64,000 bases of DNA, taken from the NCBI GenBank assembly GCA_913030605.1, contig CAJWEZ010000021.1:1-64000 (forward strand). The letters are read 5' to 3'. Shown in pieces: positions 19,499-29,203 of this stretch (position 1 is its first letter; every line of letters starts with the position of its first letter). Both the position numbers and the translations under genes were made by a program. This DNA is from an uncultured Spirochaeta sp. GTDB taxonomy: Bacteria; Spirochaetota; Spirochaetia; DSM-27196; Alkalispirochaetaceae. Under the pieces are notes generated by a model that did no database searches, was not told the origin of the DNA, and worked only from the letters and a program-made list of their open reading frames with translations.

Positions 19499-19554
19499 TT
19501 AATGGAGCGCGCTCGGGGTTGTGCCCCACGGCGATCAGCGTCCATAGTAGCGCC

Positions 19555-20526
19555 GTGACACGCGCCCTTCCCCGCCTGTTTCTCGGCCTGGCCCTGGCTG
19601 CGCTGGCCGTCCAGTTGTACCGCACGTTCCTGCAGCTCGCGGCGTTCCGGACATTCGCTCTCACCGTGGTGAGCCTGTGTCTCGAGGCGCTGCCATTCCT
19701 CGTTCTCGGTGCCGTTGCCGCCACGGCGGTCCGCCGGTACCTTCCGGCGGGGGCCCTCGCGCGTATCGCCCGACGGGCGGGACCTGTGGGAATCCCTGTC
19801 GCCGCCCTCGGCGGACTCGTGGCGCCGGTCTGTGAGTGCGCGATCGTACCCACCGTGGCCGGGCTCCGGGAGCGGGGACTCCCGTTGCCGTACGCAATCA
19901 CCGTCCTCGTGAGCGTGCCGCTCATCAATCCCGTGGTCGTTGCGTCGACCCTGGCGGCGTTCCCGGGGCGCCCCGATCTGGTACTCGCCCGATTCGCGGG
20001 CGGGTTTGCCGTGGCGGTGGGTACAGGTCTCGTCTTCACCGTGGCGACGCGCCGACAGGCGCCCCCTGCGGTGAGCGGACACCGGGTGGAGGTGGCTCCG
20101 ATCGATCCGGCGTCGGCACGTCGCGGGCTGGTGGCGCTGGCCACCGGGACGGTGGATGAGTTTCTGGAGATCTCGCGCTACTTCGTTGTCGGGGCCGTGC
20201 TCTCTGCGCTGGTGCAGGTGCTGGTTCCGACCGGCGCATTCGCCGCCGTCGGTTCCTCTGTGCTCGCCGCCGGCGCCGCTGCCATCGTCTTTGCGTTCGT
20301 CCTGTCCGTGTGCAGCGAGGCGGACGCCTTTGTGGGGAAGGCGTTTTTGCCGCTGTTGCCGGCGCCGGCGATCGTCGCTTTTCTCGTGTTTGGCCCGATG
20401 CTGGATCTCAAGAACGCGGCAATGCTGCATCGCGTCGTTACGCCGCGACAGCTCGCGCTCCTGGCGATCACGCTGACCGTCCTGGTGCTGGCGCTGACGA
20501 TGATCCTGGGGGGACTATGGAACTGA
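19555..20526 (+). CDS. UPF0718/DUF318 family permease (YraQ/YcgR type)
   Basis: A 323-residue protein with about eight to ten hydrophobic segments. The family signature is in GGLVAPVCECAIVPTVAGLRERG (about 83-105) and repeated in VLSVCSEADAFVGKAF in the second half, an internal two-fold repeat with a conserved cysteine in each. Some relatives move metalloids or metals (ArsP); the substrate is unknown here. The GTG at 19555 is preferred because CATAGT lies 6 nt upstream in the leaderless pattern. It overlaps the next gene, as these two families often do. Confidence 0.75.
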   Translation: MTRALPRLFLGLALAALAVQLYRTFLQLAAFRTFALTVVSLCLEALPFLVLGAVAATAVRRYLPAGALARIARRAGPVGIPVAALGGLVAPVCECAIVPTVAGLRERGLPLPYAITVLVSVPLINPVVVASTLAAFPGRPDLVLARFAGGFAVAVGTGLVFTVATRRQAPPAVSGHRVEVAPIDPASARRGLVALATGTVDEFLEISRYFVVGAVLSALVQVLVPTGAFAAVGSSVLAAGAAAIVFAFVLSVCSEADAFVGKAFLPLLPAPAIVAFLVFGPMLDLKNAAMLHRVVTPRQLALLAITLTVLVLALTMILGGLWN

Positions 20527-21518
20527 AACCGGTCGTTGCGCGTATCGTCGTCGCGGTCGCCGCCGGCGTAGTCCTTGGCATTCTCGTCGCAGCTACGGTT
20601 TCCGGCGCGATCCGCGGCGTGCTCAACCCGAGAATCGTACCACGGACCCTCGCCGGCGCCGGGACGCTCACGCTCGCGGTCCTGGTCTGGACGGTCGCTG
20701 GAATCCGCTCGCGGGAGTCGCACCCTCGCCGCTCGACGATCGCGTGGCCCCTGCTCGTTCCGCTGCTTCTGATTCCCGCCGCCGTCCGCAGCACGAGCAG
20801 CGACCACGGAGCGATCCGGCTGTTCACCGCCGGCGGGAGCGGCTCGATACCGACCGCCGCCGCGGGCGTTTCGCAGGCGCCCACGCCGCTCACCGGTCCA
20901 CCGGCCACCGGAACCGATTCCTTGCGGACCGGTTCCTCGCAGACCGACGCACCCCACGCCGATGACGGGTCCTGGGTGGCACCGCCGAATCCGGACCTCC
21001 TGGCGGAGGTCGGTGCCGGTGACCACACGCAGACGTCGCCGACCGCGCCGGCGGCACCGCTCTCCGACGCCACGGAGCCCGGCATCCCACCCGATCGCCG
21101 CGCCGCGATTGCAGCCCTTGCGGCGCAGCCCGCCCCGATCGTGATCGATACCGACACGTTCTCCCGCCGCATCAATCTGATCTGGGACGATCCCGAGGCG
21201 TTCCGCGGCCGCGATGTCGAGCTCGTGGGCTTTGTCTACCGGCGACCGGACTGGCCGCAGACGACGTTCGTCGTTGCCCGCATGTCCATCTGGTGCTGTG
21301 CCGCCGACGCAGCGGTGGTGGGGTTGCTGGCCTCGGTGGACGATCCCGCCACCGCCCCGACGGACGGACAGTGGGTTCGTGCCACGGGACCGGTCGGGGT
21401 TCGCGGCACGTTCCGCGCCGGGACGACCGAGATGCACGGGGTGCCGGAACTGCTGGCGCCGCGGTGGGTTCCGGTGGATGCGCCGCGCTTTGAGTACGTG
21501 TTTCCCGAAGAGCAATAA
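20517..21518 (+). CDS. TIGR03943/YcgQ-type membrane protein
   Basis: A 333-residue partner of the upstream permease. The N-terminus has two to three membrane segments (about 8-28, 40-60, 75-90). A low-complexity Ala/Pro/Thr linker follows (about 100-205), then a conserved globular domain with FRGRDVELVGFVYRRPDW and the cysteine motif SIWCCAADAAVVGLLA. Family function is unknown; the permease plus TIGR03943 pair is widely conserved. It overlaps the permease gene by 10 bp. Confidence 0.7.
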   Translation: MELKPVVARIVVAVAAGVVLGILVAATVSGAIRGVLNPRIVPRTLAGAGTLTLAVLVWTVAGIRSRESHPRRSTIAWPLLVPLLLIPAAVRSTSSDHGAIRLFTAGGSGSIPTAAAGVSQAPTPLTGPPATGTDSLRTGSSQTDAPHADDGSWVAPPNPDLLAEVGAGDHTQTSPTAPAAPLSDATEPGIPPDRRAAIAALAAQPAPIVIDTDTFSRRINLIWDDPEAFRGRDVELVGFVYRRPDWPQTTFVVARMSIWCCAADAAVVGLLASVDDPATAPTDGQWVRATGPVGVRGTFRAGTTEMHGVPELLAPRWVPVDAPRFEYVFPEEQ

Positions 21519-21580
21519 AAAGCCCCGCGCGGGAAGGCAGGCCGGGTTGGGTGGATACCCGAAATAGATCCGCGCGGGGC
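21516..21580 (-). other. Large branched hairpin with a T-run on the minus strand
   Basis: Arms GCCCCGCGCGG (21522-21532) and CCGCGCGGGGC (21570-21580) pair perfectly over 11 bp. They enclose a second stem, CGGGT (21543-21547) with ACCCG (21557-21561). Uridines follow only on the minus strand (A-run 21516-21521), so it would terminate minus-strand transcription, yet both flanking genes run on the plus strand. It may be the 3' end of a small minus-strand RNA. Confidence 0.45.
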
Positions 21581-21661
21581 CAAATTCATAATGTAGGCTG
21601 AAGCGTAATGGGGCCGCACGGCCATGTCCATAAGAAAAACACCTATTGGAGGGTACAACCT

Positions 21662-22156
21662 ATGGTTGCATCGATCGCTGTTACGGTCCTCGGATCGGTC
21701 CTGCTTGTCGTGGCGCTTATCGGGTGCGTGGTTCCCGTCGTGCCCGGACCGCTGCTGGGAGCGGCTGCGCTCTTTCTGGTGTCCCTGGCGGGAGGGTGGT
21801 CCGTGTACGCCTGGCCGGTGCTCATCGGATGGACCGTTGCCGCGGTGGCGGCGCAGATCCTGGACAACGTCCTGCCGGCGCGCGCGGCGGGCCGTGCCGG
21901 GGCGGGCCGCGGCGGCGTGTGGGGCAGTGTGGTTGGAATGGTACTCGGAAGCGTGCTCTTTCCGCCCTTCGGCGTGTTCATCGGCGCATTCGCCGGAGCC
22001 CTGGTGGGAGAACTGGCGTTCAACCGGGACAACACCGACCCGATGAAAGCCGCCGTGGCGGTGTTTCGCGGGACACTCGGGGCGATCGTCCTCAAACTGG
22101 CGGTGACCGGTGCGATCGCGGTGGTTTTTGTCCGCGGCGCGATGCGACTGTTCTGA
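21662..22156 (+). CDS. DUF456 family membrane protein
   Basis: A 164-residue protein, mostly hydrophobic, with about four membrane segments and many glycines (PGPLLGAAALFLVSLAGGW; GMVLGSVLFPPFGVFIGAFAGA). This matches DUF456, whose glycine-rich repeats resemble glycine zippers. Function unknown. Start chosen by GGAGGG 6 nt upstream of the ATG. Confidence 0.75.
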   Translation: MVASIAVTVLGSVLLVVALIGCVVPVVPGPLLGAAALFLVSLAGGWSVYAWPVLIGWTVAAVAAQILDNVLPARAAGRAGAGRGGVWGSVVGMVLGSVLFPPFGVFIGAFAGALVGELAFNRDNTDPMKAAVAVFRGTLGAIVLKLAVTGAIAVVFVRGAMRLF

Positions 22157-22167
22157 TCCGCCGCCGC

Positions 22168-23955
22168 CTATCGGTCGGGTCCCTCCGAACCCGACGTGAC
22201 GGTGGTGAACGTTCCGACGCGCCCTTCAAGCTCCTCGGCCCCGCGGCTCACCGAGTTGATCAGTTCCTGCACCCGGTCGATGCGGCGCCCAGTCTCGCCG
22301 GACTCGCGACTGATCTCATCGATCTGACCGCGAATATCACGGGCCAGCCGCTCCATCGTATCCAGCGATGTCCGGATTTCCTGCGCCTCGGTGTCCACTG
22401 AAGAGGCATCGGCCTGCGTCCGCTCCGACGACTCACGCAAGCGATCGAGCCGCGAAACCAACTCGCGGTGGCGCTCCTCGAGCGTCTCGGTCTCCTCGAC
22501 GATCGCCCCGAGGGCGCCGCTGACGGTGGCGATCTCGGAATCGAAGCGCGTGAACGCCTCACTGTTCTCGTGGCTGATGCGCGACGCCTCGGTGATCGAT
22601 CCGACCAGCTCCTTCAGTACCGATCCGATCTTTTCGGAGTTCTCCTCCGCCGTCGATGCCAGCCGCTGGATTTCGTCGGCGACGACCGCAAACCCGCGGC
22701 CCGCCTCGCCGGCGTGGGCTGCCTCGATCGCGGCGTTCATCGCCAGGAGACTTGTCTGCTCCGCGATCCCGCGGATCAGCTCGATGAAATCGTTGAGCGC
22801 GTCGACGCGGGATGCCGTGCTCTGCATGATCGAGTTGCTCTGTTCCATACGCTCGCCGGAATCCCGCGCGACCGTCTGCAATCCTTCGACACTGGTTCCC
22901 GCGTCCTGGGCGCGGCGCACCGTTTCCTGCAGCGCACCCTCCATGCTGCGCACCGCTTCGGCGAGCTCCGTGACGGTGGCGTCCTCGGCGTCCACCTCCT
23001 CGCGGAGGGAACGGACCCGGTCGGCGATACCGGCGACGCGGCCGGTAGAGTCCTCGACCTGGTGCCCCAGGTTTCCCATGTGGCCGGCGATCGTGGAGGT
23101 CTTTTGGCCGATCGTGCGGAACGTCTCCAGGGCACCGTCGGCGAAATCGCGAAGTTCGGTCCCCGCGTGTACGGTCCGACGGGAACCCGCCGTGATCTCA
23201 CCGATGACGGTGGAAAACTGCTCCATGAGCCCGTCAACGGCCGCGGCGATTCGACCCAGCTCCCGCTCACCGATCCCGTTGAGGCGCACGGTCAGATCGC
23301 CGTCTCGCGCGCGGGCCAGCGCCTCCTCGATCGGCCGGACCGGTTTGAGCAATCGGTTGAGCAGCGTACCGAACACGACGAACAGAACGAGGGCGCCGAC
23401 GATCACCGCCAGGGTCAGCCCCGTCACAAGCCGCCGGAGCCCGGCAAAACGCGTCTGCGAACTCATGATGTACCCGGTGTACCAGTCCCAGGGGGCGTAG
23501 TACGACGCAACCACCCAGCCATCGAACGACGCGGAGTTCATCGTGAAGTCCCCGATACCGTCGGCAGGGAGCGCGCCGTCGTTCAGGCGGGGCGCAACCT
23601 CCGCCGCAAGGATGTCGGTGGTCACCCCGCTGTCCGGAAGGTGAAGGATCGCCTCACCGTCTCCGTTCAGGATAAAAGGGTACGCGCGAGCCTCCTCGAA
23701 ATCGAGATACCGGCTGCGCAGTTCCTCCAGGAGGTTCTGCTGAATGCGATACACCTCGTCGCTGGCGGCGGATACGGCGTCTACCTGCCGGTAGTCGTAT
23801 TCGAAGTTTCTGATGCGTTCCGAGTAGTCCCGGTAATCGAGGGAGGCGATCTCGTGTCGGATACTGAGCACGGAGAGAGCCACCGTCATCGCGGTGAGTA
23901 CCAGCATCGCCGCTCCCGACGCGAGGAACAACGGTGTTCGTATCGATGAACCCAT
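22168..23955 (-). CDS. Methyl-accepting chemotaxis protein
   Basis: A 595-residue receptor. Membrane segments at about 10-30 and 190-213 flank a small sensor domain (about 31-189), with [17 protein letters not shown] and [14 protein letters not shown] typical of single-Cache domains. A HAMP domain follows (about 214-268), then a signalling coiled coil with [20 protein letters not shown] and [16 protein letters not shown] at the tip. No CheR pentapeptide. Its YYAPWDWY motif resembles Cache domains that bind small organic acids; the ligand is unproven. Confidence 0.9.
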   Translation of the reverse strand: MGSSIRTPLFLASGAAMLVLTAMTVALSVLSIRHEIASLDYRDYSERIRNFEYDYRQVDAVSAASDEVYRIQQNLLEELRSRYLDFEEARAYPFILNGDGEAILHLPDSGVTTDILAAEVAPRLNDGALPADGIGDFTMNSASFDGWVVASYYAPWDWYTGYIMSSQTRFAGLRRLVTGLTLAVIVGALVLFVVFGTLLNRLLKPVRPIEEALARARDGDLTVRLNGIGERELGRIAAAVDGLMEQFSTVIGEITAGSRRTVHAGTELRDFADGALETFRTIGQKTSTIAGHMGNLGHQVEDSTGRVAGIADRVRSLREEVDAEDATVTELAEAVRSMEGALQETVRRAQDAGTSVEGLQTVARDSGERMEQSNSIMQSTASRVDALNDFIELIRGIAEQTSLLAMNAAIEAAHAGEAGRGFAVVADEIQRLASTAEENSEKIGSVLKELVGSITEASRISHENSEAFTRFDSEIATVSGALGAIVEETETLEERHRELVSRLDRLRESSERTQADASSVDTEAQEIRTSLDTMERLARDIRGQIDEISRESGETGRRIDRVQELINSVSRGAEELEGRVGTFTTVTSGSEGPDR

Positions 23956-24021
23956 GATCAGCAGTCTGCCAGCACCGTCGGCGTTCGTCTACCGCCGGCG
24001 GATCGACGGGGAGGAAGAACC

Positions 24022-27000
24022 TCAGGCGGAGGTTGTGATCTGCGATCCCCGGTCTTCGTCCAGACGTACCAGAATCGATGAATCGATTTCCTCCTGCAGC
24101 GCCTCCACGTGCGAAATGACGCCGACGATGCGGTTTTCGCGGCGGAGGTCCTTGAGCGTATCGAATACGTCACGCAGCGACTCTCCGTCCAGGGAACCGA
24201 ATCCCTCGTCGAGAAAGAAGAACGCCGGCTGGTCGCCTGAGCCGTGGTCGATACTGTCCACCAGCGCCAGCGCCAGGCACAGCGCCGCCTGAAACGTCTG
24301 TCCGCCGGAGAGCGTCTTGACGCTCCGCCGGCGACCGCCGTTGAGCGCGTCGATCACGGTGAACTCCCGATCCCCGGTCATCGCGAGCTCCAGCTGGTTC
24401 CGCGTCAGCCGCCGAAACCGATCGTTTGCCGCAGACACCAGTTGCTGCAGGTAGACGTGGGCCACGTACCCTACGAAGCCCCGGGCGCGGAAGAGGTCCG
24501 CCAGCACCGAGAGATTTCGGACCCTGACGTCCAGGTCGGACTCACGAACGCGCAGATCATCGCGCCGTCGGACCTGCGCTTCGGCGGTCTCCCGCCGCGC
24601 GGTGAGGCTGCCGAGGGTCTCATCCACCCGTGCCCGTTCGCTCTCCAGCGCCGAAATCCGCCCGTCGAGGTGTGACTGCTCGTCTTCGAGCTCGCGACGT
24701 CTGGCGATCGACGACGCTGCGGCGTCGGAGGAGGCGTCGGAAGAGGGGACGGAAGAGAGGTCGAAAGAGGGGGCGATATCCTCTCCGGCGGCACGCAGTT
24801 CGGCCCGGATCGCCGCGGTCCGTTCGACCAACCGGCGGTGTCGTTCACGGATCTCCTCCTCGCGGGCCTCGTACTCCGGCAGTCGGGGCAGGTCTCCGAT
24901 CAGCTCCGCGAGCTCGTCGTCGTCGCGATCGGTGACGGCACGAAGCTCTGTCTCCGCGGCGGTCCGCTCCGCGGCGACACGCTCAACCGCCGCCCGTCGC
25001 TCCTCCTCCTGCTGATCCCTGCGCTCCGCCGCCCGTTCCGCCGCCCGGAGGGCCTCATCCGCGGCGACGTGGTCCGCTTCGGCGCGATCCATCGCCGTCC
25101 GAACCCTCGTGGCCAGCGCCCTGCGGTCGTCGGGAGACCCGTCGCGGACACGGTCGTACGCCGCCCGCGCCTCCTCGTCCAGCGCCCCGCTCTGAGTCGT
25201 GACCGTCCGGCGCAGGTCCTCGAGGCGCACGTCGCGTTCTTCCCGCCGCGCCGCCGTCGACGCCACCGCCGTGTCCGCCTCGCTCTTCCGGCGGAGCAGG
25301 TCATCGAGGGTCGCTCGCCGCGCGTCGATGCGCGCGTAACGGTCCCACGCGTCCTCGACCTCGGCGGCGGCGGTGTCCGGATCCGGCGACAGAACCTCCC
25401 GGTGGTCCGATGTCGCCACCGCCGGCCGCGCCGCCTCTTCCTCCGCTGCGTCGCGCAGCGTACCCTCCGCACGGATCAGGGAGGCGATGCGTCCCTCCAG
25501 CGCCTCGAGCTCGTCTTCACCGGGAACATCTCGCCCGTCGCCTGTATCGGGGGCGGCGTCGCCGTGGGCCACCGCCGGGTGGTGCGTGGCGCCGCACACG
25601 GGGCACGGCGAGCCCTCGGTGAGGGTGTCACGGATCGCCGCGATCTCGGCGTGGACCCCGGCGGCGCGGGCCACCCCCTGCAGGCGGCGTCTCTCGGCCT
25701 CCGCCTCCTCCCGCATTCGGTGCACCGAATCCAGGTCGGCGGCGGGAGCATCGATCTCTTCGAGCGCCCGCCGCCGCCGATCGGCGATCGTCTCTCGCGC
25801 GGCGCGGTCGTGGCGTTCCTCCTGCACCACCGCCGCGAGTTCCGTAAGCACGGCTCGTTCCGGCAGTCCCTCCCGCAACTCCGCGAGGGCCGATTCGAAC
25901 TCCTGTATCTGCCCGCTGACGGTGTCGCGCGTACGCCGTGCGGCTGCCTCCCGTTCCGCAAGGGCGTCTCGCTCAGCCGCCACCGACGCGACCTCGTCGG
26001 TGGTCTCGAGGAGGCGCAGCAACCCTTCCAGCGCCGGACGCCGCGACCGCAATCGCGCCGCCCGTTCCACGGCCTCACGGGCGCTGGCGACGGCGGCCAC
26101 GCGCTCCGGGCGCTGGTCGACGCTCTCCTGGAGCAGACCTGCTGCATCGGTTTCCCGGCGCCGGGCGTCGTCCCGTCGCTCCCACGGCCCGCGGACGCGA
26201 TCCCTGACCTCGGCGAGGATGGCGATCCGCTCGGCGAGGCGATCGGCCTCCGCCAGGTCGTGGCCGGCGGCCCCGCGCTCCGCGTCCGCGTCCTCGAGCT
26301 GCCGGTACCGTTCCAGCGTCCACAGCACCCGCTCGCGGCGGGCGGATGCGCTCTCCAGCGCCGAGGCGATCTCCGCCCGGCGCCCCCGCGCCGCCTCCTG
26401 CTCCGTTCCAATCTGTGCGATGTCGGCGTCGAGATCGTCCGGCAGTTCGCCCAGGGCGCTCCGGACGCCGTGGAGCTCCTCCTTCGCCGACGCCAGGAGG
26501 GTACGCGTACGCTGCGAAAGATCGAAGCGGTCCAGGCGGAACAGTTCCTGCATCATCTCGGTGCGGTCGGCGGGACCGAGTTGAAGAAACTCCTGAAAGC
26601 GCCCCTGGGGGATGATCGTCGTCCGGCGGAAGTTCTGGTAGCTCAGACCCAGCACCCGTTCACCGTCCACGTGATCCAACGGAACCCATTCGTCACTGCC
26701 GGCGTCCAGGCGGTAGGCGGAACGGCTCATCGTCCCCGCCTCCTCGGGATTCTTGCGTCGGCGCTTGATCTCCACGGTGAACCGATAGGTATCGCCGTCG
26801 CGGTTGAGGAAGCGGAAATCCACCGCCAGCCGATCGCTGCGCAGGTTGAGCAGGTTGCTGCTGCGGTTGTCGTTGCGATTGAGACGCGCGGACTCCCCGT
26901 AGAGCGCCAGCGTCATCGCCTCCAGGATCGTCGACTTCCCGCTCCCTACCGAGCCGAAGATTCCAAAGAGTCGCGCCGCCGTGAGCGGGCGGAAGTCGAT

Positions 27001-27057
27001 CGTCACCGGCGCCTGGTAGGAGTACAGTCCTTCCAGCGAGAGCCACTGCGGAATCAT
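24022..27057 (-). CDS. sbcC: SbcC-type DNA repair ATPase (Rad50 homologue)
   Basis: A 1,011-residue SMC-like ATPase. Walker A GSVGSGKST near residue 35-43; long coiled coils; zinc hook CPVCGATHHP at about 482-491; signature KTLSGGQTFQAALCLAL; Walker B FFFLDEGFGSLD. With SbcD it forms a nuclease that opens hairpins and trims protein-blocked DNA ends. The ATG overlaps the sbcD stop as ATGA. A short Ser/Asp-rich patch near 24730-24775 lies in the second coiled-coil region. Confidence 0.93.
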   Translation of the reverse strand: MIPQWLSLEGLYSYQAPVTIDFRPLTAARLFGIFGSVGSGKSTILEAMTLALYGESARLNRNDNRSSNLLNLRSDRLAVDFRFLNRDGDTYRFTVEIKRRRKNPEEAGTMSRSAYRLDAGSDEWVPLDHVDGERVLGLSYQNFRRTTIIPQGRFQEFLQLGPADRTEMMQELFRLDRFDLSQRTRTLLASAKEELHGVRSALGELPDDLDADIAQIGTEQEAARGRRAEIASALESASARRERVLWTLERYRQLEDADAERGAAGHDLAEADRLAERIAILAEVRDRVRGPWERRDDARRRETDAAGLLQESVDQRPERVAAVASAREAVERAARLRSRRPALEGLLRLLETTDEVASVAAERDALAEREAAARRTRDTVSGQIQEFESALAELREGLPERAVLTELAAVVQEERHDRAARETIADRRRRALEEIDAPAADLDSVHRMREEAEAERRRLQGVARAAGVHAEIAAIRDTLTEGSPCPVCGATHHPAVAHGDAAPDTGDGRDVPGEDELEALEGRIASLIRAEGTLRDAAEEEAARPAVATSDHREVLSPDPDTAAAEVEDAWDRYARIDARRATLDDLLRRKSEADTAVASTAARREERDVRLEDLRRTVTTQSGALDEEARAAYDRVRDGSPDDRRALATRVRTAMDRAEADHVAADEALRAAERAAERRDQQEEERRAAVERVAAERTAAETELRAVTDRDDDELAELIGDLPRLPEYEAREEEIRERHRRLVERTAAIRAELRAAGEDIAPSFDLSSVPSSDASSDAAASSIARRRELEDEQSHLDGRISALESERARVDETLGSLTARRETAEAQVRRRDDLRVRESDLDVRVRNLSVLADLFRARGFVGYVAHVYLQQLVSAANDRFRRLTRNQLELAMTGDREFTVIDALNGGRRRSVKTLSGGQTFQAALCLALALVDSIDHGSGDQPAFFFLDEGFGSLDGESLRDVFDTLKDLRRENRIVGVISHVEALQEEIDSSILVRLDEDRGSQITTSA

Positions 27058-28301
27058 TCGGCGATCACCTCCGAGAACAGGTCCAGCACAGCGGCGTCGG
27101 GAGGCGCCCCGGTCCGCTCCTCGAAGTACCGAACGAACAGACTGCGCATGTCGGCGGTGGGGTCGATCCGGGGACGGTCGCCACCGGCGGCGCCGACGCC
27201 GGCCACGATGGGAACGATCGTGACGATCCCGTCGTGAGCCTCGTGCAGTCGTCGCCGGTCGGCACCGGACAGGTACTCATCCAGTTCGATCGAGAGTTCC
27301 ACCAGCGCCGCGGGGTGCTCCTCGAGCCACGTCAGGGCGTCGGCCACCGAGGCCGCCCGGTGCCGCACCAGCGGTCGCCCCGCCGAGAGGGCGTGCTCCG
27401 TCACCGCCGGTTCCGCGAACAGCGAACCCTCCGCCGCCCGCGGCTCCAGCTCGACGATCGTCACGCTCTTTGTCTGCCCCGTCTCGGCAAAACTGTACGA
27501 TAGGGGACTGCCGGCGTAGCGCACAGCGGTGGGACCGGGAACCGCGTGCGGCCGATGCAGATGCCCGCAGGCCACGTACTGGATCTCCGGCGGAATGACG
27601 GCGGTGGAGACCGCCGGGGCGCCGCCGATATGACCGATCGGTCGCTCACCGTCCGGTTCCTCTTCCGCGGGCACACCCTCGGCGGAGAACAGCAGGTGCG
27701 CCACCATCAGGTGCACGCCCGGCGTCCGGCAGTGGCGCTCCGCAAGGGTTCGCCACCGGGACGCGAGCAGCGACTGCAGTCCGGCGTCGACGGAATCGGC
27801 GTCGCCGGCGTCACCCAGTGCCCGTCGCAGTCGCGCCTCGATTGCGTAGGGCACGGAGATGATGCGTACCGGAACGCCGGTGGTGGCGGGCCGGTCGATC
27901 GAGAGTTCAACGAGGCCCGGTTCCGGCTGCGTTGCCGTCACCGCTCCGGCGGTGAACGCGGGTATCGATTCGTCGGGGTATCCGGACAGCACGATCCCGT
28001 GGGTCCGGGCAAGAACCTCCGGCGCCGTGACCCGGTCCGGGGAGTCGTGGTTTCCGGCGATCGCCACCACCGCCCGTCGCCCGTCATCGGCGAGATCCCG
28101 CAGGGTGCGATACAACAGCTCCTGCGCGTCACTCCCGGGGTTGAACGTATCCCACAGGTCCCCCGCCACGAGTACCAGGTCGGGGTCCTCGCGGTGGGTG
28201 AGATCGACGATCTCCTCCAGCACCGCGCGCTGTTCCTCGATCCGCGGAAAGCGGTCCAGTCGTTTTCCGATATGCCAGTCTGCCGTGTGGAGTATCTTCA
28301 T
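27054..28301 (-). CDS. sbcD: Exonuclease SbcD (Mre11 homologue)
   Basis: A 415-residue metallophosphoesterase. Metal-site motifs: TADWHIGK (DxH, about 7-14), LVAGDLWD (about 43-50), IAGNHDSPDR (about 81-90) and CGHLHRPH. The C-terminal capping domain is longer than usual and contains a DALTWLEEHPAALVELSI segment. First gene of sbcDC, transcribed divergently from the metallopeptidase gene. Confidence 0.93.
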   Translation of the reverse strand: MKILHTADWHIGKRLDRFPRIEEQRAVLEEIVDLTHREDPDLVLVAGDLWDTFNPGSDAQELLYRTLRDLADDGRRAVVAIAGNHDSPDRVTAPEVLARTHGIVLSGYPDESIPAFTAGAVTATQPEPGLVELSIDRPATTGVPVRIISVPYAIEARLRRALGDAGDADSVDAGLQSLLASRWRTLAERHCRTPGVHLMVAHLLFSAEGVPAEEEPDGERPIGHIGGAPAVSTAVIPPEIQYVACGHLHRPHAVPGPTAVRYAGSPLSYSFAETGQTKSVTIVELEPRAAEGSLFAEPAVTEHALSAGRPLVRHRAASVADALTWLEEHPAALVELSIELDEYLSGADRRRLHEAHDGIVTIVPIVAGVGAAGGDRPRIDPTADMRSLFVRYFEERTGAPPDAAVLDLFSEVIAE

Positions 28302-28357
28302 GGGCGCCCCGTCCGTTGTATCGCATTCCGATACGGTGATGCTACCTTGACAGCACC

Positions 28358-29182
28358 GTGGGCCGCGGCCATGCTGAATCCGTGCCAGCCGGACCGCTCC
28401 GTACCGAATACCGCAACGGTGCCCTGACGATTCCGTTTGACCTGCACCGGACATCGCGACGCACGATCGGTATTTCCATCCACCCGGGGGGACACGTACG
28501 CGTCCGGGCTCCACGCAGCGCCAGCGACGCATCCGTGATGGCGCTGATGCGCCGCAAGGAGGCGTGGATCCTCCGCAAAATCGACGAACTCCGGGCGATC
28601 CCGGAACCATGTGCACGCGAGTGGACCGACGGTATCACCCTACCGCTGCTCGGATCGACATTGACGGTGGACGTGTGTCCCCGTGGCACCCGCGCCCGGA
28701 ACCCGGACCGCCGCGTGGAGATCGGTCCGGGGACCCTGCGCGTGCACGCCCCGGCCCGTGGCGGCGCCTGGCCCCCGAGACCGGCCACCCTGCACCGGCT
28801 GGTCGCCGACTGGTACCGGGACCGCGCACTCTCGGTGTTCTCTCACCGTATGGCGGTTTTGCGAAGGAACCCCGTAATCCACGGGCTGGGTCAACCGGGG
28901 ACCCTGGCGGTTCAGCGCATGCGTCGGCGCTGGGGAAGCTGCTTCTGCGACGGCCGGATCCATCTGAACACCGAACTGCTGGCGGAGCCCGTCGAACTGA
29001 TCGATTACGTAATCGTCCACGAACTCTGCCATCTCCGCGAGCACAACCACAGCCGCCGCTTCTACAGACTCATGGACGCGGCACGGCCGGAGTGGCGCCG
29101 GCACCGCGACGCCCTTCGGCGGAGCCGCAACTCGGCGTTCCTCCAGCGACCGCCTCGAGGGGAGTCCGGCCCCGAGGCGTGA
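28358..29182 (+). CDS. YgjP/UTP-pyrophosphatase-like zinc metallopeptidase (DUF45)
   Basis: A 274-residue protein with the DUF45 signature: RMRRRWGSCFCDGRIHLNTEL followed by the zinc motif HELCHLREHNHSRRFY (HExxH plus a downstream His). Family members are putative zinc-dependent peptidases or phosphohydrolases; the true substrate is unsettled. The start is a GTG at 28358, with another in-frame GTG at 28382; no clear Shine-Dalgarno is seen. Confidence 0.8.
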   Translation: MGRGHAESVPAGPLRTEYRNGALTIPFDLHRTSRRTIGISIHPGGHVRVRAPRSASDASVMALMRRKEAWILRKIDELRAIPEPCAREWTDGITLPLLGSTLTVDVCPRGTRARNPDRRVEIGPGTLRVHAPARGGAWPPRPATLHRLVADWYRDRALSVFSHRMAVLRRNPVIHGLGQPGTLAVQRMRRRWGSCFCDGRIHLNTELLAEPVELIDYVIVHELCHLREHNHSRRFYRLMDAARPEWRRHRDALRRSRNSAFLQRPPRGESGPEA

Positions 29183-29203
29183 CCGCGGCCGCGGCGAGCG
29201 CGC

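Noticed and set aside
24838-27237. 799-codon plus-strand ORF opposite sbcC
   Set aside because: Shadow of SbcC; no signal, repeats or motifs, and it runs across the sbcC/sbcD junction.
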